Assembly: GCF_014635245.1 (NCBI RefSeq)
Contig: NZ_BMCP01000001.1
Span: 1,364,001 to 1,428,000 of the forward strand
Direction: 5' to 3'
DNA: 64,000 nt
From: Agaricicola taiwanensis
GTDB taxonomy: Bacteria > Pseudomonadota > Alphaproteobacteria > Rhizobiales > Methylopilaceae
The translations under genes and the position numbers were made by a program. The stretch's first letter is position 1; every line of letters starts with the position of its first letter. The notes beneath the pieces are model-generated. The model did not search any database, was not told the origin of the DNA, and saw only the letters and a list, made by a program, of their open reading frames with translations. Positions 28,220-39,684 of the stretch are shown one piece after another.

Positions 28220-29089
28220 TTATGTCTTTGGCAGCCGCGCGATGAGAGACGACGTATCCCATCTCTGGCCGCCCATGGCCTGTATCTCGGCGTAGAACTG
28301 GTCGACCATGGCCGTCAGCGGGAGCGCGGCACCGTTGCGCCGCGCCTCATCGAGCACGATGGAAAAATCCTTGCGCATCCAGTCGACGGCAAAGCCGAAG
28401 TCGAAGCGGCCCTCGTCCATGGTCTTCCAGCGGTTCTCCATCTGCCAGGACTGAGCAGCGCCCTTTGAGATCACCTCGACGACGCTCTGCACGTTAAGCC
28501 CTGAATGCTGGGCGAAGTGGATGGCTTCCGACAGGCCCTGCACGATGCCGCCGATGCAGATCTGGTTGACCATCTTCGTCAGTTGACCCGCGCCGGCAGG
28601 ACCCATGTGTCCGATCATGCGCGCATAGGCACGGATGACCGGCTCGGCGGCGACATAGCTGGCCTCGTCACCGCCGACCATGACCGTAAGCGCACCGTTT
28701 TCCGCGCCGGCCTGCCCTCCCGAGACAGGAGCGTCGAGGAAATGAAAGCCCTTGTCCTGGGCTGCGGCATAAAGCTCACGGGCCACCTCAGCGGAGGCGG
28801 TGGTGTGATCGATGAAGGTGGCGCCGCTCACCATGCCTGAAAAAGCACCATCCGGTCCGGTCGCGATGCTGCGCAGGTCATCGTCATTACCGACGCAGGA
28901 AAAGACGAATTCCGCTCCTTCTGCTGCTTCGGCCGGACTTGCCGCGGCGCGTCCGCCATGCTTCGCGCTCCACGCCTGGGCCTTCTGCGCCGTGCGATTG
29001 TAGACCGTCACCTCGTGCCCTTTGGCGGCAAGATGCCCAGCCATGGGAAAGCCCATGACGCCGAGGCCGATAAAGGCAACTTTGCTCAT
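28220..29089 (-). CDS. 3-hydroxyisobutyrate dehydrogenase-family oxidoreductase
   Basis: NAD(P)-dependent beta-hydroxyacid dehydrogenase, 289 residues, of the 3-hydroxyisobutyrate dehydrogenase / tartronate semialdehyde reductase family. The Rossmann motif FIGLGVMGFPMAGHL starts at residue 5. The substrate-binding motif DAPVSGGQAGAENG is present, and the catalytic lysine lies in GQLTKMVNQ. A GlxR, HIBADH or 4-hydroxybutyrate reductase role cannot be separated by eye. It lies 14 bases after ilvA on the same strand and is likely co-transcribed with it. Confidence 0.88.
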   Translation of the reverse strand: MSKVAFIGLGVMGFPMAGHLAAKGHEVTVYNRTAQKAQAWSAKHGGRAAASPAEAAEGAEFVFSCVGNDDDLRSIATGPDGAFSGMVSGATFIDHTTASAEVARELYAAAQDKGFHFLDAPVSGGQAGAENGALTVMVGGDEASYVAAEPVIRAYARMIGHMGPAGAGQLTKMVNQICIGGIVQGLSEAIHFAQHSGLNVQSVVEVISKGAAQSWQMENRWKTMDEGRFDFGFAVDWMRKDFSIVLDEARRNGAALPLTAMVDQFYAEIQAMGGQRWDTSSLIARLPKT

Positions 29090-29103
29090 GAGGTAAGCTC
29101 CTT

Positions 29104-30627
29104 TTAGTGCTGCGTGCCGTCGAGGAAGGCCCGATAGGCAGGGTTTTCGGTTTCCTCCTCATGCCAGTAGCCGAGGGAGACAAGCCGGGCGAAGAAATCG
29201 GCGCGCGAGGCATGCGGCACCTGGATGCCCGCAAGCACCCGGCCATAGGCCGACCCGTGATTGCGGTAGTGGAACAGCGAGATATTCCATGCCGGATCGA
29301 GGCTCCGCAGGAACTGCATCAGCGCGCCCGGCCGCTCGGGAAACTGGAAGCGCAACAGGACCTCATCTTGGATACTGGGCGCAGGACCACCGATCATATA
29401 GCGGACATGGAGCTTGGCGAGTTCATTGTCGCTCATGTCGAGCACGGGGTATCCCTTGGCGGCAAGCGCCTCGATCACCTGGCGCTTCTCCTCCTCGCCT
29501 TCGGAAAGCTGGACACCGACGAAAATGCGGGCATCGCGCCCCCCGGCATAACGGTAGTTGAATTCCGTGATTGATCGCTTTCCAAGCGCCTGGATGAAGG
29601 CGCGATAAGCGCCGGGCCTTTCCGGTATGGTAACGGCGAGCAATGCCTCCCGTCGCTCCCCGATCTCGGCACGTTCGGCCACGTGGCGCAACCGATCGAA
29701 ATTCATGTTGGCGCCGCTGTTGATGGCGATTAGCGCACCGTCTTTCAGCTTATGGGCGGCGGCATATTTCTTGAGACCGGCAAGGCCAAGAGCGCCCGAA
29801 GGCTCCGATATGGCGCGCGTATCGTCATAGATGTCCTTCATGGCCGCACATATTTCGTCGGTGGTGACCGTTATCACATCATCAAGGAGCTCACGGCAGA
29901 GCCGAAAGGTTTCCTCGCCCGCCTGGCGCACGGCGACGCCGTCGGCGAAAAGACCGACCTGATCGAGCACCACGCGCTCGCCTGCATCCAAAGCGGCCTT
30001 CATGCAGGCGGAGTCCTCGGCTTCCACGCCGATCACGGGGATCTCCGGCCGCAGGAACTTGACGTAGCTGGCAACCCCCGCGGCGAGGCCGCCGCCGCCG
30101 ATCTGCACGAAGATCGCTGCGATGGCGCCTGAATGCTGGTTGAGCAGCTCCACCGCGATCGTGCCCTGGCCGGCGATGACATCCGGATCGTCATAGGGAT
30201 GAATAAAGGTCAGCCCCCGAGCCGCTTCGATTTCGCGGGCATGGGCATGGGCTTCGTCAAAACCGTCGCCATGCAGCACCACTTGGCCGCCGAGGCTCTT
30301 CACGGAGCGCACTTTGATTTGGGGCGTTGTCCGGGGCATCACGATGATTGATTTTATGCCGAGTTCGCGCGCGGCCAGGGCCACGCCCTGCGCATGGTTG
30401 CCAGCAGAGGCGCAGATCACGCCCTTCGCGGCAGCATCGGCCGGAAGCTGCGCGATGCGGTTAAAGGCGCCTCGCAGCTTGAACGAGAATACCGGCTGCA
30501 GATCCTCCCGCTTCAGGAGCACTGGACGGCCCAGCGCGTGGCTGATGCGGGGGAGGGGATCAAGCGGCGTTTCAATCGCTACGTCGTAAACGCGCGCGGA
30601 CAGGATCTTGCGGATGTAATCATGCAC
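29104..30627 (-). CDS. ilvA: Threonine ammonia-lyase, biosynthetic
   Basis: Pyridoxal-phosphate enzyme converting threonine to 2-oxobutyrate, the first step of isoleucine synthesis. GTG 30627 (507 residues) has GGAG eight bases upstream and gives an N-terminus like the family (HDYIRKILSARVYDVA); the longer frame to 30939 has no support. The PLP lysine is Lys50 in FSFKLRGAFNR, and the phosphate-binding loop SGANMNFDRL follows the catalytic domain. Two C-terminal ACT-like regulatory domains (about 335-500) indicate the isoleucine-feedback-regulated form, similar in length to E. coli IlvA (514). Confidence 0.95.
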   Translation of the reverse strand: MHDYIRKILSARVYDVAIETPLDPLPRISHALGRPVLLKREDLQPVFSFKLRGAFNRIAQLPADAAAKGVICASAGNHAQGVALAARELGIKSIIVMPRTTPQIKVRSVKSLGGQVVLHGDGFDEAHAHAREIEAARGLTFIHPYDDPDVIAGQGTIAVELLNQHSGAIAAIFVQIGGGGLAAGVASYVKFLRPEIPVIGVEAEDSACMKAALDAGERVVLDQVGLFADGVAVRQAGEETFRLCRELLDDVITVTTDEICAAMKDIYDDTRAISEPSGALGLAGLKKYAAAHKLKDGALIAINSGANMNFDRLRHVAERAEIGERREALLAVTIPERPGAYRAFIQALGKRSITEFNYRYAGGRDARIFVGVQLSEGEEEKRQVIEALAAKGYPVLDMSDNELAKLHVRYMIGGPAPSIQDEVLLRFQFPERPGALMQFLRSLDPAWNISLFHYRNHGSAYGRVLAGIQVPHASRADFFARLVSLGYWHEEETENPAYRAFLDGTQH

Positions 30628-30751
30628 GAGGAGAACTCCGGGACTGCCGGATGGCCAGACGTTCTGCGGATAGTCCCCGTGGGGTGCCGCGTCCACACAA
30701 AAAGGCGGATCTTCGCTCTTTGTTGGCGCGGCATCGGGGCTCAGGACTGGA

Positions 30752-31528
30752 TCACAATGCTTCGGCAGAAAAGAACTTGTCCTTGATGTCCTGGTAGGTG
30801 CCGTTCTCTCGTATGGTCTTGAGCGCTTCGTTGAACATCGCCCTGAGCCTTGGATCGGTTTTGCGAAAGGCGATACCAACACCTTCCCCGAGATAGGCAC
30901 TGTTGTTGATGTCTTCACCGACGAGGGTGCAGCAACCACCTTCTTCGGAATTCTTCAACCACTGCAGAAGGGTTGTCTTGTTGGCGAGGACAACGTCGAG
31001 ACGGCCTTTGGAGAGGTCAAGATTGGCCTCATCCTGAGTGGCATAGAGCCTTATGCGTGCTCCCGCCTTTGCATAGAGTTCCTGCAGCAGGGTGGCATAT
31101 GTCGTGGAGGACTGCCCGCCCAGCGTAAGGTCTTTCATGGCGTCCGGAGCGGTGTCTCTTATCGTGCTGCCTTTGCGCGCAACGAATGAGGCGGTGCTGA
31201 CATGATATCTGTCGCTGAAGGCCACCTGCTGCTTGCGCTGCCCAGTGATCGACATCGCCGCCATGACGGCATCATATCGATGAGCGAGCAGCGCGGGAAT
31301 GATGCCGTCCCAATCCTGTATGACGAATTCGCACTCGACCTTCATCTCGGCGCACAGCGCCCGGCCGATTTCGATGTCAAAGCCTTGGATCTGGTTATCG
31401 GCGTCGATGAAATTGAACGGGGGATAGGCACCTTCCGTGCCGATGCGCACCGTCGTCCATTCTTTCGCGTGGGAACCCGCCACGGCGGCGAGGAAAATGA
31501 AAAAGGCAAAGAGCAGGCGACTTATCAT
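30752..31528 (-). CDS. Amino acid-type ABC transporter substrate-binding protein (orphan)
   Basis: 258-residue periplasmic solute-binding protein of the SBP_bac_3 (HisJ/ArtJ-like) family. ATG 31528 starts a clear signal peptide (SRLLFAFFIFLAAVAGSHAK); the frame extends 22 codons further without signal features. The family start VRIGTEGAYPPFNFIDADNQ and the GFDIEIGRALCAEM segment are typical of polar amino acid binding, and AAMSITGQRKQQVAFSDRY matches the family. No permease or ATPase gene is adjacent, so its transporter is encoded elsewhere or the protein acts as a sensor. Confidence 0.88.
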   Translation of the reverse strand: MISRLLFAFFIFLAAVAGSHAKEWTTVRIGTEGAYPPFNFIDADNQIQGFDIEIGRALCAEMKVECEFVIQDWDGIIPALLAHRYDAVMAAMSITGQRKQQVAFSDRYHVSTASFVARKGSTIRDTAPDAMKDLTLGGQSSTTYATLLQELYAKAGARIRLYATQDEANLDLSKGRLDVVLANKTTLLQWLKNSEEGGCCTLVGEDINNSAYLGEGVGIAFRKTDPRLRAMFNEALKTIRENGTYQDIKDKFFSAEAL

Positions 31529-31633
31529 GGGACGTAAATTCTGAAAGTTCTGGCACCGTACCGCTGAAGACCCACGGTTCTCCCCGTTTCCCATCAGCAG
31601 ATGGAACTTGCAATGATCATGTCAGTGGGAGGT

Positions 31634-31664
31634 GCCGCAGCAGCGAGACCTTCGCTGCTGCGGC
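31634..31664 (-). terminator. Perfect 13-bp hairpin after the tctC-like gene
   Basis: Inverted repeat with a 13-base-pair perfect stem (31634-31646 with 31652-31664) and a five-base loop, beginning eight bases beyond the stop of the minus-strand tctC-like gene. No T-run follows, so it may be a Rho-assisted terminator or an mRNA-stabilising 3' hairpin rather than a classical intrinsic terminator. Confidence 0.6.
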
Positions 31665-31671
31665 GGTCACC

Positions 31672-32634
31672 CTATTGAGGTGTGATGCCGGCGTCCTTGG
31701 CCAGGCGATTCCATTTTTCCACGTCGGCCTTCACATGTTCGATGAATGGCTTCTCCTGGTCCTGCATGGTTTCAAAGCCCATGTCGCCCAGCTTTTTCCG
31801 AATGTCGTCGCGCTTGGCGATGATGCCGATCTCCGTGCGGAGCTTTTCGACAATCGGTTCGGGCGTACCCTTTGGCGCGAAGACCCCGCTCCAGGCAGCG
31901 GCCGGGAACAGGGGCATGCCGGCTTCGGTCAATGTCGGCACCTCCGGCAGAAGGTCTGATCGATTTTCCGTGGACACGGCAAGAATGCGAAGCGCGCCGC
32001 TTTTCACTTGGGGAAGGGCCGCTGTCAGGTCGTTGAACATATAGGTGATGCGTTGACCGAGCAGATCCTGGATCGCAGGCGGGCTGCTTTTGTAGGGCAC
32101 TGCGGTGATGTCGAGATTATAGCGGTTCTTCAGGATGCCGCAGATCAACTGGCCGAGTGAGTTGCCATAGCCATAGCTGAGTTCGCCTGGCGTCTTGCGG
32201 ATGCCCTCAACCAGAGATTTGAGATCAGGGTAGGGGTCCTTGGCGTTGACAAGCAGGAAATACGGGTATTCCCCGAGGCCGGCCACTGCGTCGAAATCAG
32301 TAACCGGATCATAGGTTACATTCTTCAGGATGGAATGGCTGGCAGCGTGGGAGGTGGTGCCGCCGATGACGAGCGTATAGCCATCGGGTTCGCTGCGCGC
32401 GACCACCCCTGACGCGGTTGTCCCGTTGGCGCCCGGACGGTTTTCCACGACGAAGGGCTGGCCGAATTTCTTTTCAAGCTCCTGTGCGAAGACACGGGTA
32501 ACAACATCCGTGCCGGTGCCTGCAGAAAAGGGCACCACGATGGTGACGGCCCGTTCAGGCCAGGCGTCTTGGGCCAGAGCTGATACGGTGCTGAGGCTGA
32601 AGGCCGCCAGAGCCGTGGTGATCCATTTCTTCAT
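31672..32634 (-). CDS. Bug/TctC-family tricarboxylate-type binding protein (orphan)
   Basis: 320-residue periplasmic binding protein of the Bug (TctC) family, which captures carboxylates for tripartite tricarboxylate transporters. ATG 32634 opens a typical signal peptide (MKKWITTALAAFSLSTVSALAQ). The family motif WPERAVTIVVPFSAGTGTD follows, then VENRPGANGTTASGVVA and GYTLVIGGTTSHA. No tctA or tctB membrane genes are near, a common situation for this family. A perfect palindrome (32718-32730) 84 bases upstream of the start may be its operator. Confidence 0.92.
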   Translation of the reverse strand: MKKWITTALAAFSLSTVSALAQDAWPERAVTIVVPFSAGTGTDVVTRVFAQELEKKFGQPFVVENRPGANGTTASGVVARSEPDGYTLVIGGTTSHAASHSILKNVTYDPVTDFDAVAGLGEYPYFLLVNAKDPYPDLKSLVEGIRKTPGELSYGYGNSLGQLICGILKNRYNLDITAVPYKSSPPAIQDLLGQRITYMFNDLTAALPQVKSGALRILAVSTENRSDLLPEVPTLTEAGMPLFPAAAWSGVFAPKGTPEPIVEKLRTEIGIIAKRDDIRKKLGDMGFETMQDQEKPFIEHVKADVEKWNRLAKDAGITPQ

Positions 32635-34169
<1,535 letters not shown>

Positions 34170-34203
34170 CTCTGTGCGGGGCGGGCTTGCCCGCGCCGCA
34201 TGA

Positions 34204-35346
<1,143 letters not shown>

Positions 35347-35368
35347 CTGAGATTGAAACCCATCTGGC

Positions 35369-35397
35369 AGCCCGGAACCTCGGTTCCGGGCTTTTTT
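35369..35397 (+). terminator. Rho-independent terminator after the TRAP binding-protein pair
   Basis: An 11-base-pair stem (35369-35379 with 35382-35392) closed by a very short loop is followed by a run of T up to 35397. It lies 22 bases after the stop of copy 2 and separates the pair from otsB. Confidence 0.85.
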
Positions 35398-35507
35398 GTT
35401 GCCGCCTTGAACAAATCCGCCGATAAAAACATTGTAGTCACACAAATGAGGCTTCGCGGGGCCATGCTCCGTCCTCACATCGAAACGCCGAGATCCAGCT
35501 TTCTGAT

Positions 35508-36293
35508 ATGACGATCGACACGGCCGAAGATGCCGTCGCAAAATCCGATCCCGACTGCCACTCACGCCCCCTTCCTGAAGATTTGACAGGTTGGGCACTT
35601 TTTCTCGACATTGATGGCACGCTCTTGGACCTCGCGGCGGCGCCGACGGAGGTGGTGGTGCCCGAATGGATGCCCGGGGCCCTCGAGAGATTGTCGCGGC
35701 GGCTTGATGGAGCGCTGGCGCTGGTGACGGGCCGGGCGCTTGAAAATGCGGACGAGCTTTTCACTCCGCATCGCTTCGCGGTCGCTGGCCTTCACGGTGC
35801 CGATATTCGCTTTGCCAGCGGACAGATGCACATGGCGCCACGGTCTAGCTTTCTGGATCCGCTCCGCAATGAGTTGGCCTCGCTGGCTGCGCTGAACCCG
35901 GGCCTTGTGCTGGAGGATAAGCAGGCAGGGGTTGCCATCCACTACCGCCTTGCCCCGAAGTTTGGCGATGGTCTGATCGCCAAGCTCACCAATTTTGCCG
36001 AGGCAAGCGCCGGTGCTTTTGAAGTCCAGCTCGGGAAGATGGTTGTGGAGGTGCGGCCGGCCGGAGCGAATAAGGGAACAGCTGTCACCGCCCTGTTGTC
36101 CCAGCCGCCGTTCCAGGGGCGCAAACCTCTCGCTATCGGTGACGATTTGACCGACGAAGCCATGTTCGTCGTCGTCAACGCCTATGGTGGCAGGGCCGTT
36201 CGTGTCGGCCGTCCTGATCGCCCCACCGTTGCCACCGCCGAGGTTGACCAAGCCGAAGACGTTCGCAACTGGTTGGAGCGGATCGCCGCCTGA
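35508..36293 (+). CDS. otsB: Trehalose-6-phosphate phosphatase
   Basis: HAD-superfamily phosphatase that releases trehalose from trehalose 6-phosphate. The 261-residue protein has the nucleophile motif LFLDIDGTLLD (Asp34, Asp36), a VTGRALEN motif, NKGTAVTALL with the conserved lysine, and the late motif IGDDLTDEAMF. Length is normal. It is followed after about 180 bases by otsA on the same strand, so the two steps of the OtsA-OtsB trehalose pathway are together, although the gap suggests otsA also has its own promoter. Confidence 0.93.
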   Translation: MTIDTAEDAVAKSDPDCHSRPLPEDLTGWALFLDIDGTLLDLAAAPTEVVVPEWMPGALERLSRRLDGALALVTGRALENADELFTPHRFAVAGLHGADIRFASGQMHMAPRSSFLDPLRNELASLAALNPGLVLEDKQAGVAIHYRLAPKFGDGLIAKLTNFAEASAGAFEVQLGKMVVEVRPAGANKGTAVTALLSQPPFQGRKPLAIGDDLTDEAMFVVVNAYGGRAVRVGRPDRPTVATAEVDQAEDVRNWLERIAA

Positions 36294-36332
36294 CGGTCAG
36301 TCGTCTTTTTGCTCCGATCTTTCCACCAGCAT

Positions 36333-36358
36333 GGAACGATACAGGGCTCCGTCGCATT
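36333..36358 (+). promoter_or_regulatory. Weak EcfG-like promoter before otsA
   Basis: GGAAC at 36333-36337 is followed after 17 bases by CATT (36355-36358), one mismatch from the EcfG -10 element CGTT. It lies about 120 bases before the otsA start. Trehalose synthesis genes are known general-stress targets in rhizobia, but the match alone is not strong. Confidence 0.3.
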
Positions 36359-36477
36359 TTGTCGAAAGTGCGGCTCGGCGGCGCCGCTATCCTTAAGGGA
36401 AAGCCGTTCCAGACACGACAACAGAGAAGAGGGCGGTTCAGATCGAACCCCCCTGTTCTCACATCGGAGGAGAAATT

Positions 36478-37899
36478 TTGGGCCGCCTGATTGTTGTCTC
36501 AAATCGCGTACCGGTGCCGAGCAAGGCCGCCGGATCTGCTGGCGGTCTCGCCGTCGCATTGCAATCAGCACTCGAAGCTCAAGGCGGCATCTGGCTCGGC
36601 TGGTCGGGCAAGACAAGCGGCGTGCGAGAGCCTGAAGATATCGAGTTCAACGAACAGGGACGCATCACCTATGCGGTGACCGATCTCAGCCGCAAGGATG
36701 TCGACGAATATTACACCGGCTTTGCAAACCGGGCGCTCTGGCCTCTGTGCCATTACCGCCTCGACATGACAGAATTCGACCGGAACGACATGGCTGGCTA
36801 TTTCCGGGTCAATCGCTTCTTCGCCAAGCTGCTGGGGCTGATGGTTCGGCCCGACGACATCATCTGGGTGCACGATTATCATTTCATACCCTTGGCAGCG
36901 GAGCTGCGCCAACGAGGGTTCAAGAACCGGATCGGCTTCTTTCATCACATTCCCTGGCCGCCGGCGGATATCTTGTTCGCCCTGCCGGTGCATGAAACGA
37001 TCATGCGCAATCTCGCTTCCTACGACGTGGTGGGCTTTCAAACGGAGCACGACGTCGAGAATTTCGCCGGCTGCCTTCTGCGTGAGGGCATCGGGGCCAA
37101 TCTGGGCGACGGCCATTTCGAGGCCTACGGGCATAAATTCCAGGTCGGAGCCTTTCCCATCGGCATCGAAACGCGTGCTTTCGCGGAAGCTGCGAGCGAT
37201 GCCAAGAAAAATCCCATTGTCCAGCGCATGAAGACCAACTTGGGTGACCGTCAGCTCATCATTGGCGTCGATCGGTTGGACTATTCCAAAGGCATCGGTC
37301 AGCGCATCGAAGCTTTCGCCAAGCATGTCGAGAACAATCCTGCCAGCCGGGGCAAGGTCACGCTGCTCCAGATCACGCCCAAGTCGCGCTCCGAAGTGCC
37401 TGAATACGGCAAGATGCAACGGGAGGTGGCAGAGCTCGCAGGCCGCGTCAACGGCGCCCTTGGCGACGTGGACTGGACGCCGATCCACTATGTGAACAAG
37501 GCTCTGAACCGGAACACACTCGCCGGCCTCTACCGGATGGCGCGTGTCGGCCTGGTGACGCCTCTGCGCGATGGCATGAACCTGGTGTGCAAGGAATATG
37601 TCGCGGCTCAGGATCCGAGCGATCCGGGCGTGCTCGTGCTGTCGCGTTTTGCAGGTGCGGCACGGGAACTTGGCTGCGGCGCCCTTCTGGTCAATCCCTA
37701 TGAGGTCGATTCCATCGCCAATGCCATCGGTCGTGCGCTCGCCATGCCGCTGAAGGCGCGGCGCGAGCGCTGGCACGCCATGATGGAGCGGCTGCTGGAC
37801 TACGATGTCTCACAGTGGTGCTCTGATTACCTCAGTATGCTGAAGGGTACGCCCGTGCAGCGCACACCGGAGCCGGCGCGGCGCAGCCTTGCCGGCTGA
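36478..37899 (+). CDS. otsA: Trehalose-6-phosphate synthase
   Basis: GT20 glycosyltransferase joining UDP-glucose and glucose 6-phosphate to trehalose 6-phosphate. The start is TTG 36478, supported by a strong GGAGG at 36466-36470 and by the family N-terminus GRLIVVSNRVPVP. The 473-residue protein has the family motifs WVHDYHFIPLA, GFFHHIPWPPADI, VGFQTEHDVENF, GVDRLDYSKGI and TPLRDGMNLVCKEYVAAQ. The rare TTG start with a strong Shine-Dalgarno may set a moderate expression level. It is followed by a strong bidirectional terminator. Confidence 0.95.
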   Translation: MGRLIVVSNRVPVPSKAAGSAGGLAVALQSALEAQGGIWLGWSGKTSGVREPEDIEFNEQGRITYAVTDLSRKDVDEYYTGFANRALWPLCHYRLDMTEFDRNDMAGYFRVNRFFAKLLGLMVRPDDIIWVHDYHFIPLAAELRQRGFKNRIGFFHHIPWPPADILFALPVHETIMRNLASYDVVGFQTEHDVENFAGCLLREGIGANLGDGHFEAYGHKFQVGAFPIGIETRAFAEAASDAKKNPIVQRMKTNLGDRQLIIGVDRLDYSKGIGQRIEAFAKHVENNPASRGKVTLLQITPKSRSEVPEYGKMQREVAELAGRVNGALGDVDWTPIHYVNKALNRNTLAGLYRMARVGLVTPLRDGMNLVCKEYVAAQDPSDPGVLVLSRFAGAARELGCGALLVNPYEVDSIANAIGRALAMPLKARRERWHAMMERLLDYDVSQWCSDYLSMLKGTPVQRTPEPARRSLAG

Positions 37900-37918
37900 A
37901 ATCCCAAACGCTGAAAAT

Positions 37919-37955
37919 GTAAAAGGCCCCGCTTGGAAAGAGCGGGGCCTTTTAC
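37919..37955. terminator. Bidirectional terminator between otsA and dctM
   Basis: A 15-base-pair stem (37919-37933 with 37941-37955) has a seven-base loop. A-rich sequence on the left arm and TTTT on the right arm let it act in both directions, for otsA rightward and for the TRAP permease operon leftward. Confidence 0.88.
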
Positions 37956-37964
37956 GTTGCCGCC

Positions 37965-39638
37965 TCAGTTGATCGTGGGAGGCGGAAGATCGAAGCTCGG
38001 TGCGCCCGGCGCGCTGTCGCCGCCGAAGGTCGGCATCTGGATCTCTTGCGGCGCCATCGCAGGAGGGGTGCCCTTGTAGTGCATCACGAGATTGGGGAAG
38101 GTTATCACAAGCGCGATCATGACGATCTGGATCACCACGAAAGGCAGGGCACCCCAATAGATGTCGCTGCTCTTGATACCCTCGATGCGGGCGCCCGTGA
38201 TGCGGTCCTTGTAGGCGTTCTTGGGTGCGACCGAGCGCAGGAAGAACAGCGCGAAGCCGAACGGCGGGTGCATGAAGCTCGTCTGCATGTTGACCGCCAG
38301 CATCACGCCGAACCAGACGAGATCGATGCCCAGGGCATTGGCGGCAGGCACCAGCAGCGGAATGACGATGAATGCGAGCTCGAAATAGTCGAGGAAGAAC
38401 GCCAGGAAGAAGATCAGGATGTTGACGACGATCAGGAAGCCGATGACGCCGCCCGGCGTGCTGGTCAGCAGATGTTCGACCCAATGATGTCCGTTGACGC
38501 CGATGAAGGTCAGCGAGAACACCGTAGCACCCAGAAGGATGAACATGACGAAGGCGGAGAGCTTGGCCGTCGAGTCGACCGCCTGTGTCAGCAGACTGAA
38601 AGGCAGCTTGCCGCGCCCCATTGCCATGATGAGCGCGCCGACGGCGCCCATGGCGCCACCTTCGGTTGGAGTGGCGATGCCAAGATAGATGGTGCCGAGT
38701 ACGAGGAAAATGAGGCCGAGCGGCGGGATCAGCACGATGACGACCGCCTCGGCCAGCCGTGACAGCATGTTGAGCTTCAGGTAGCGGTTGGCCAGAGCGA
38801 TCACATAGGCAACGACGAAGCCGAAGGCTGCCGCCAGGATGCCGGCGTTGCTTTCCGAATGGCTCGGATCCACCGCCTTGAAGCTGTAATAGGCGCCCAT
38901 AGACAGCGCCACCACCGCGACCAGCACGACCAGCACCGAGATCACGCCGCTCGATCCATCCGGCTCGCGCAGCCTGCGGGCTTCCGGCGGAAGGGCGGGC
39001 GCACTGTTCGGCCGGATCATGCTCATGATGAAGACATAGAGCATGTAAAAGCCCGCCAGCATGAGGCCGGGTATCATGGCGCCCTTGTACATGTCGCCAA
39101 CGGAACGCCCGAGCTGGTCGGCCATGACAATGAGCACTAGGCTTGGCGGAATGATCTGCGCCAATGTACCCGAGGCGGCGATCACGCCCGAGGCGACCTT
39201 CCGGTCGTAGCCATAGCGCAGCATGATCGGCAGCGAGATAAGCCCCATGGAGATGACCGATGCCGCAACCACGCCGGTGGTGGCGGCAAGGAGCGCGCCG
39301 ACGAAGACCACGGCATAGCCAAGGCCGCCGCGGATAGGCCCGAACAGCTGGCCGATGGTATCCAGCAGATCCTCGGCCATACCGCTTCGTTCAAGAATGA
39401 GACCCATGAAGGTGAAGAACGGGATGGCGAGCAGTGTCTCGTTGCGCATGATGCCGAAGACGCGTTCGGGCAGGGCCTGCAGGAAGTTCTGACCGAAGAG
39501 TCCCAGTTCCATGCCGATGAGAGCGTAGGTCAGCCCCACCGCTGCAAGCGAGAAGGCGACGGGATAGCCGATCAACAGGAAGATGAGGAGGCTCGCGAAC
39601 ATGATGGGCGCCATGTTCTCGGCGAGGAAATGCGTCAT
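37965..39638 (-). CDS. TRAP transporter large permease (DctM type)
   Basis: 557-residue polytopic membrane protein, the transport subunit of a TRAP system. ATG 39638 has GGAG seven bases upstream. The family features IPFFTFMGLILERSGMAEDL, AATTGVVAASVISMG and a C-terminal helix with MQTSFMHPPFGFALFFLR are present. It is longer than usual (about 430) owing to a loop insertion (about 230-300), as in the large permeases paired with mannitol/chloroaromatic-type binding proteins, and a Pro/Gly-rich C-terminal tail. It is the second gene of a dctQM unit, probably the partner of the binding proteins at 33072-35346. Confidence 0.92.
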   Translation of the reverse strand: MTHFLAENMAPIMFASLLIFLLIGYPVAFSLAAVGLTYALIGMELGLFGQNFLQALPERVFGIMRNETLLAIPFFTFMGLILERSGMAEDLLDTIGQLFGPIRGGLGYAVVFVGALLAATTGVVAASVISMGLISLPIMLRYGYDRKVASGVIAASGTLAQIIPPSLVLIVMADQLGRSVGDMYKGAMIPGLMLAGFYMLYVFIMSMIRPNSAPALPPEARRLREPDGSSGVISVLVVLVAVVALSMGAYYSFKAVDPSHSESNAGILAAAFGFVVAYVIALANRYLKLNMLSRLAEAVVIVLIPPLGLIFLVLGTIYLGIATPTEGGAMGAVGALIMAMGRGKLPFSLLTQAVDSTAKLSAFVMFILLGATVFSLTFIGVNGHHWVEHLLTSTPGGVIGFLIVVNILIFFLAFFLDYFELAFIVIPLLVPAANALGIDLVWFGVMLAVNMQTSFMHPPFGFALFFLRSVAPKNAYKDRITGARIEGIKSSDIYWGALPFVVIQIVMIALVITFPNLVMHYKGTPPAMAPQEIQMPTFGGDSAPGAPSFDLPPPTIN

Positions 39639-39684
39639 TGAAATTCTCCGTCGCGCAGGGGCGGGATGATCATCAGGGTCAGGG

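Noticed and set aside
36565-37776. Minus-strand open frame of 403 codons
   Set aside because: Shadow of otsA, which carries all the GT20 motifs on the plus strand.
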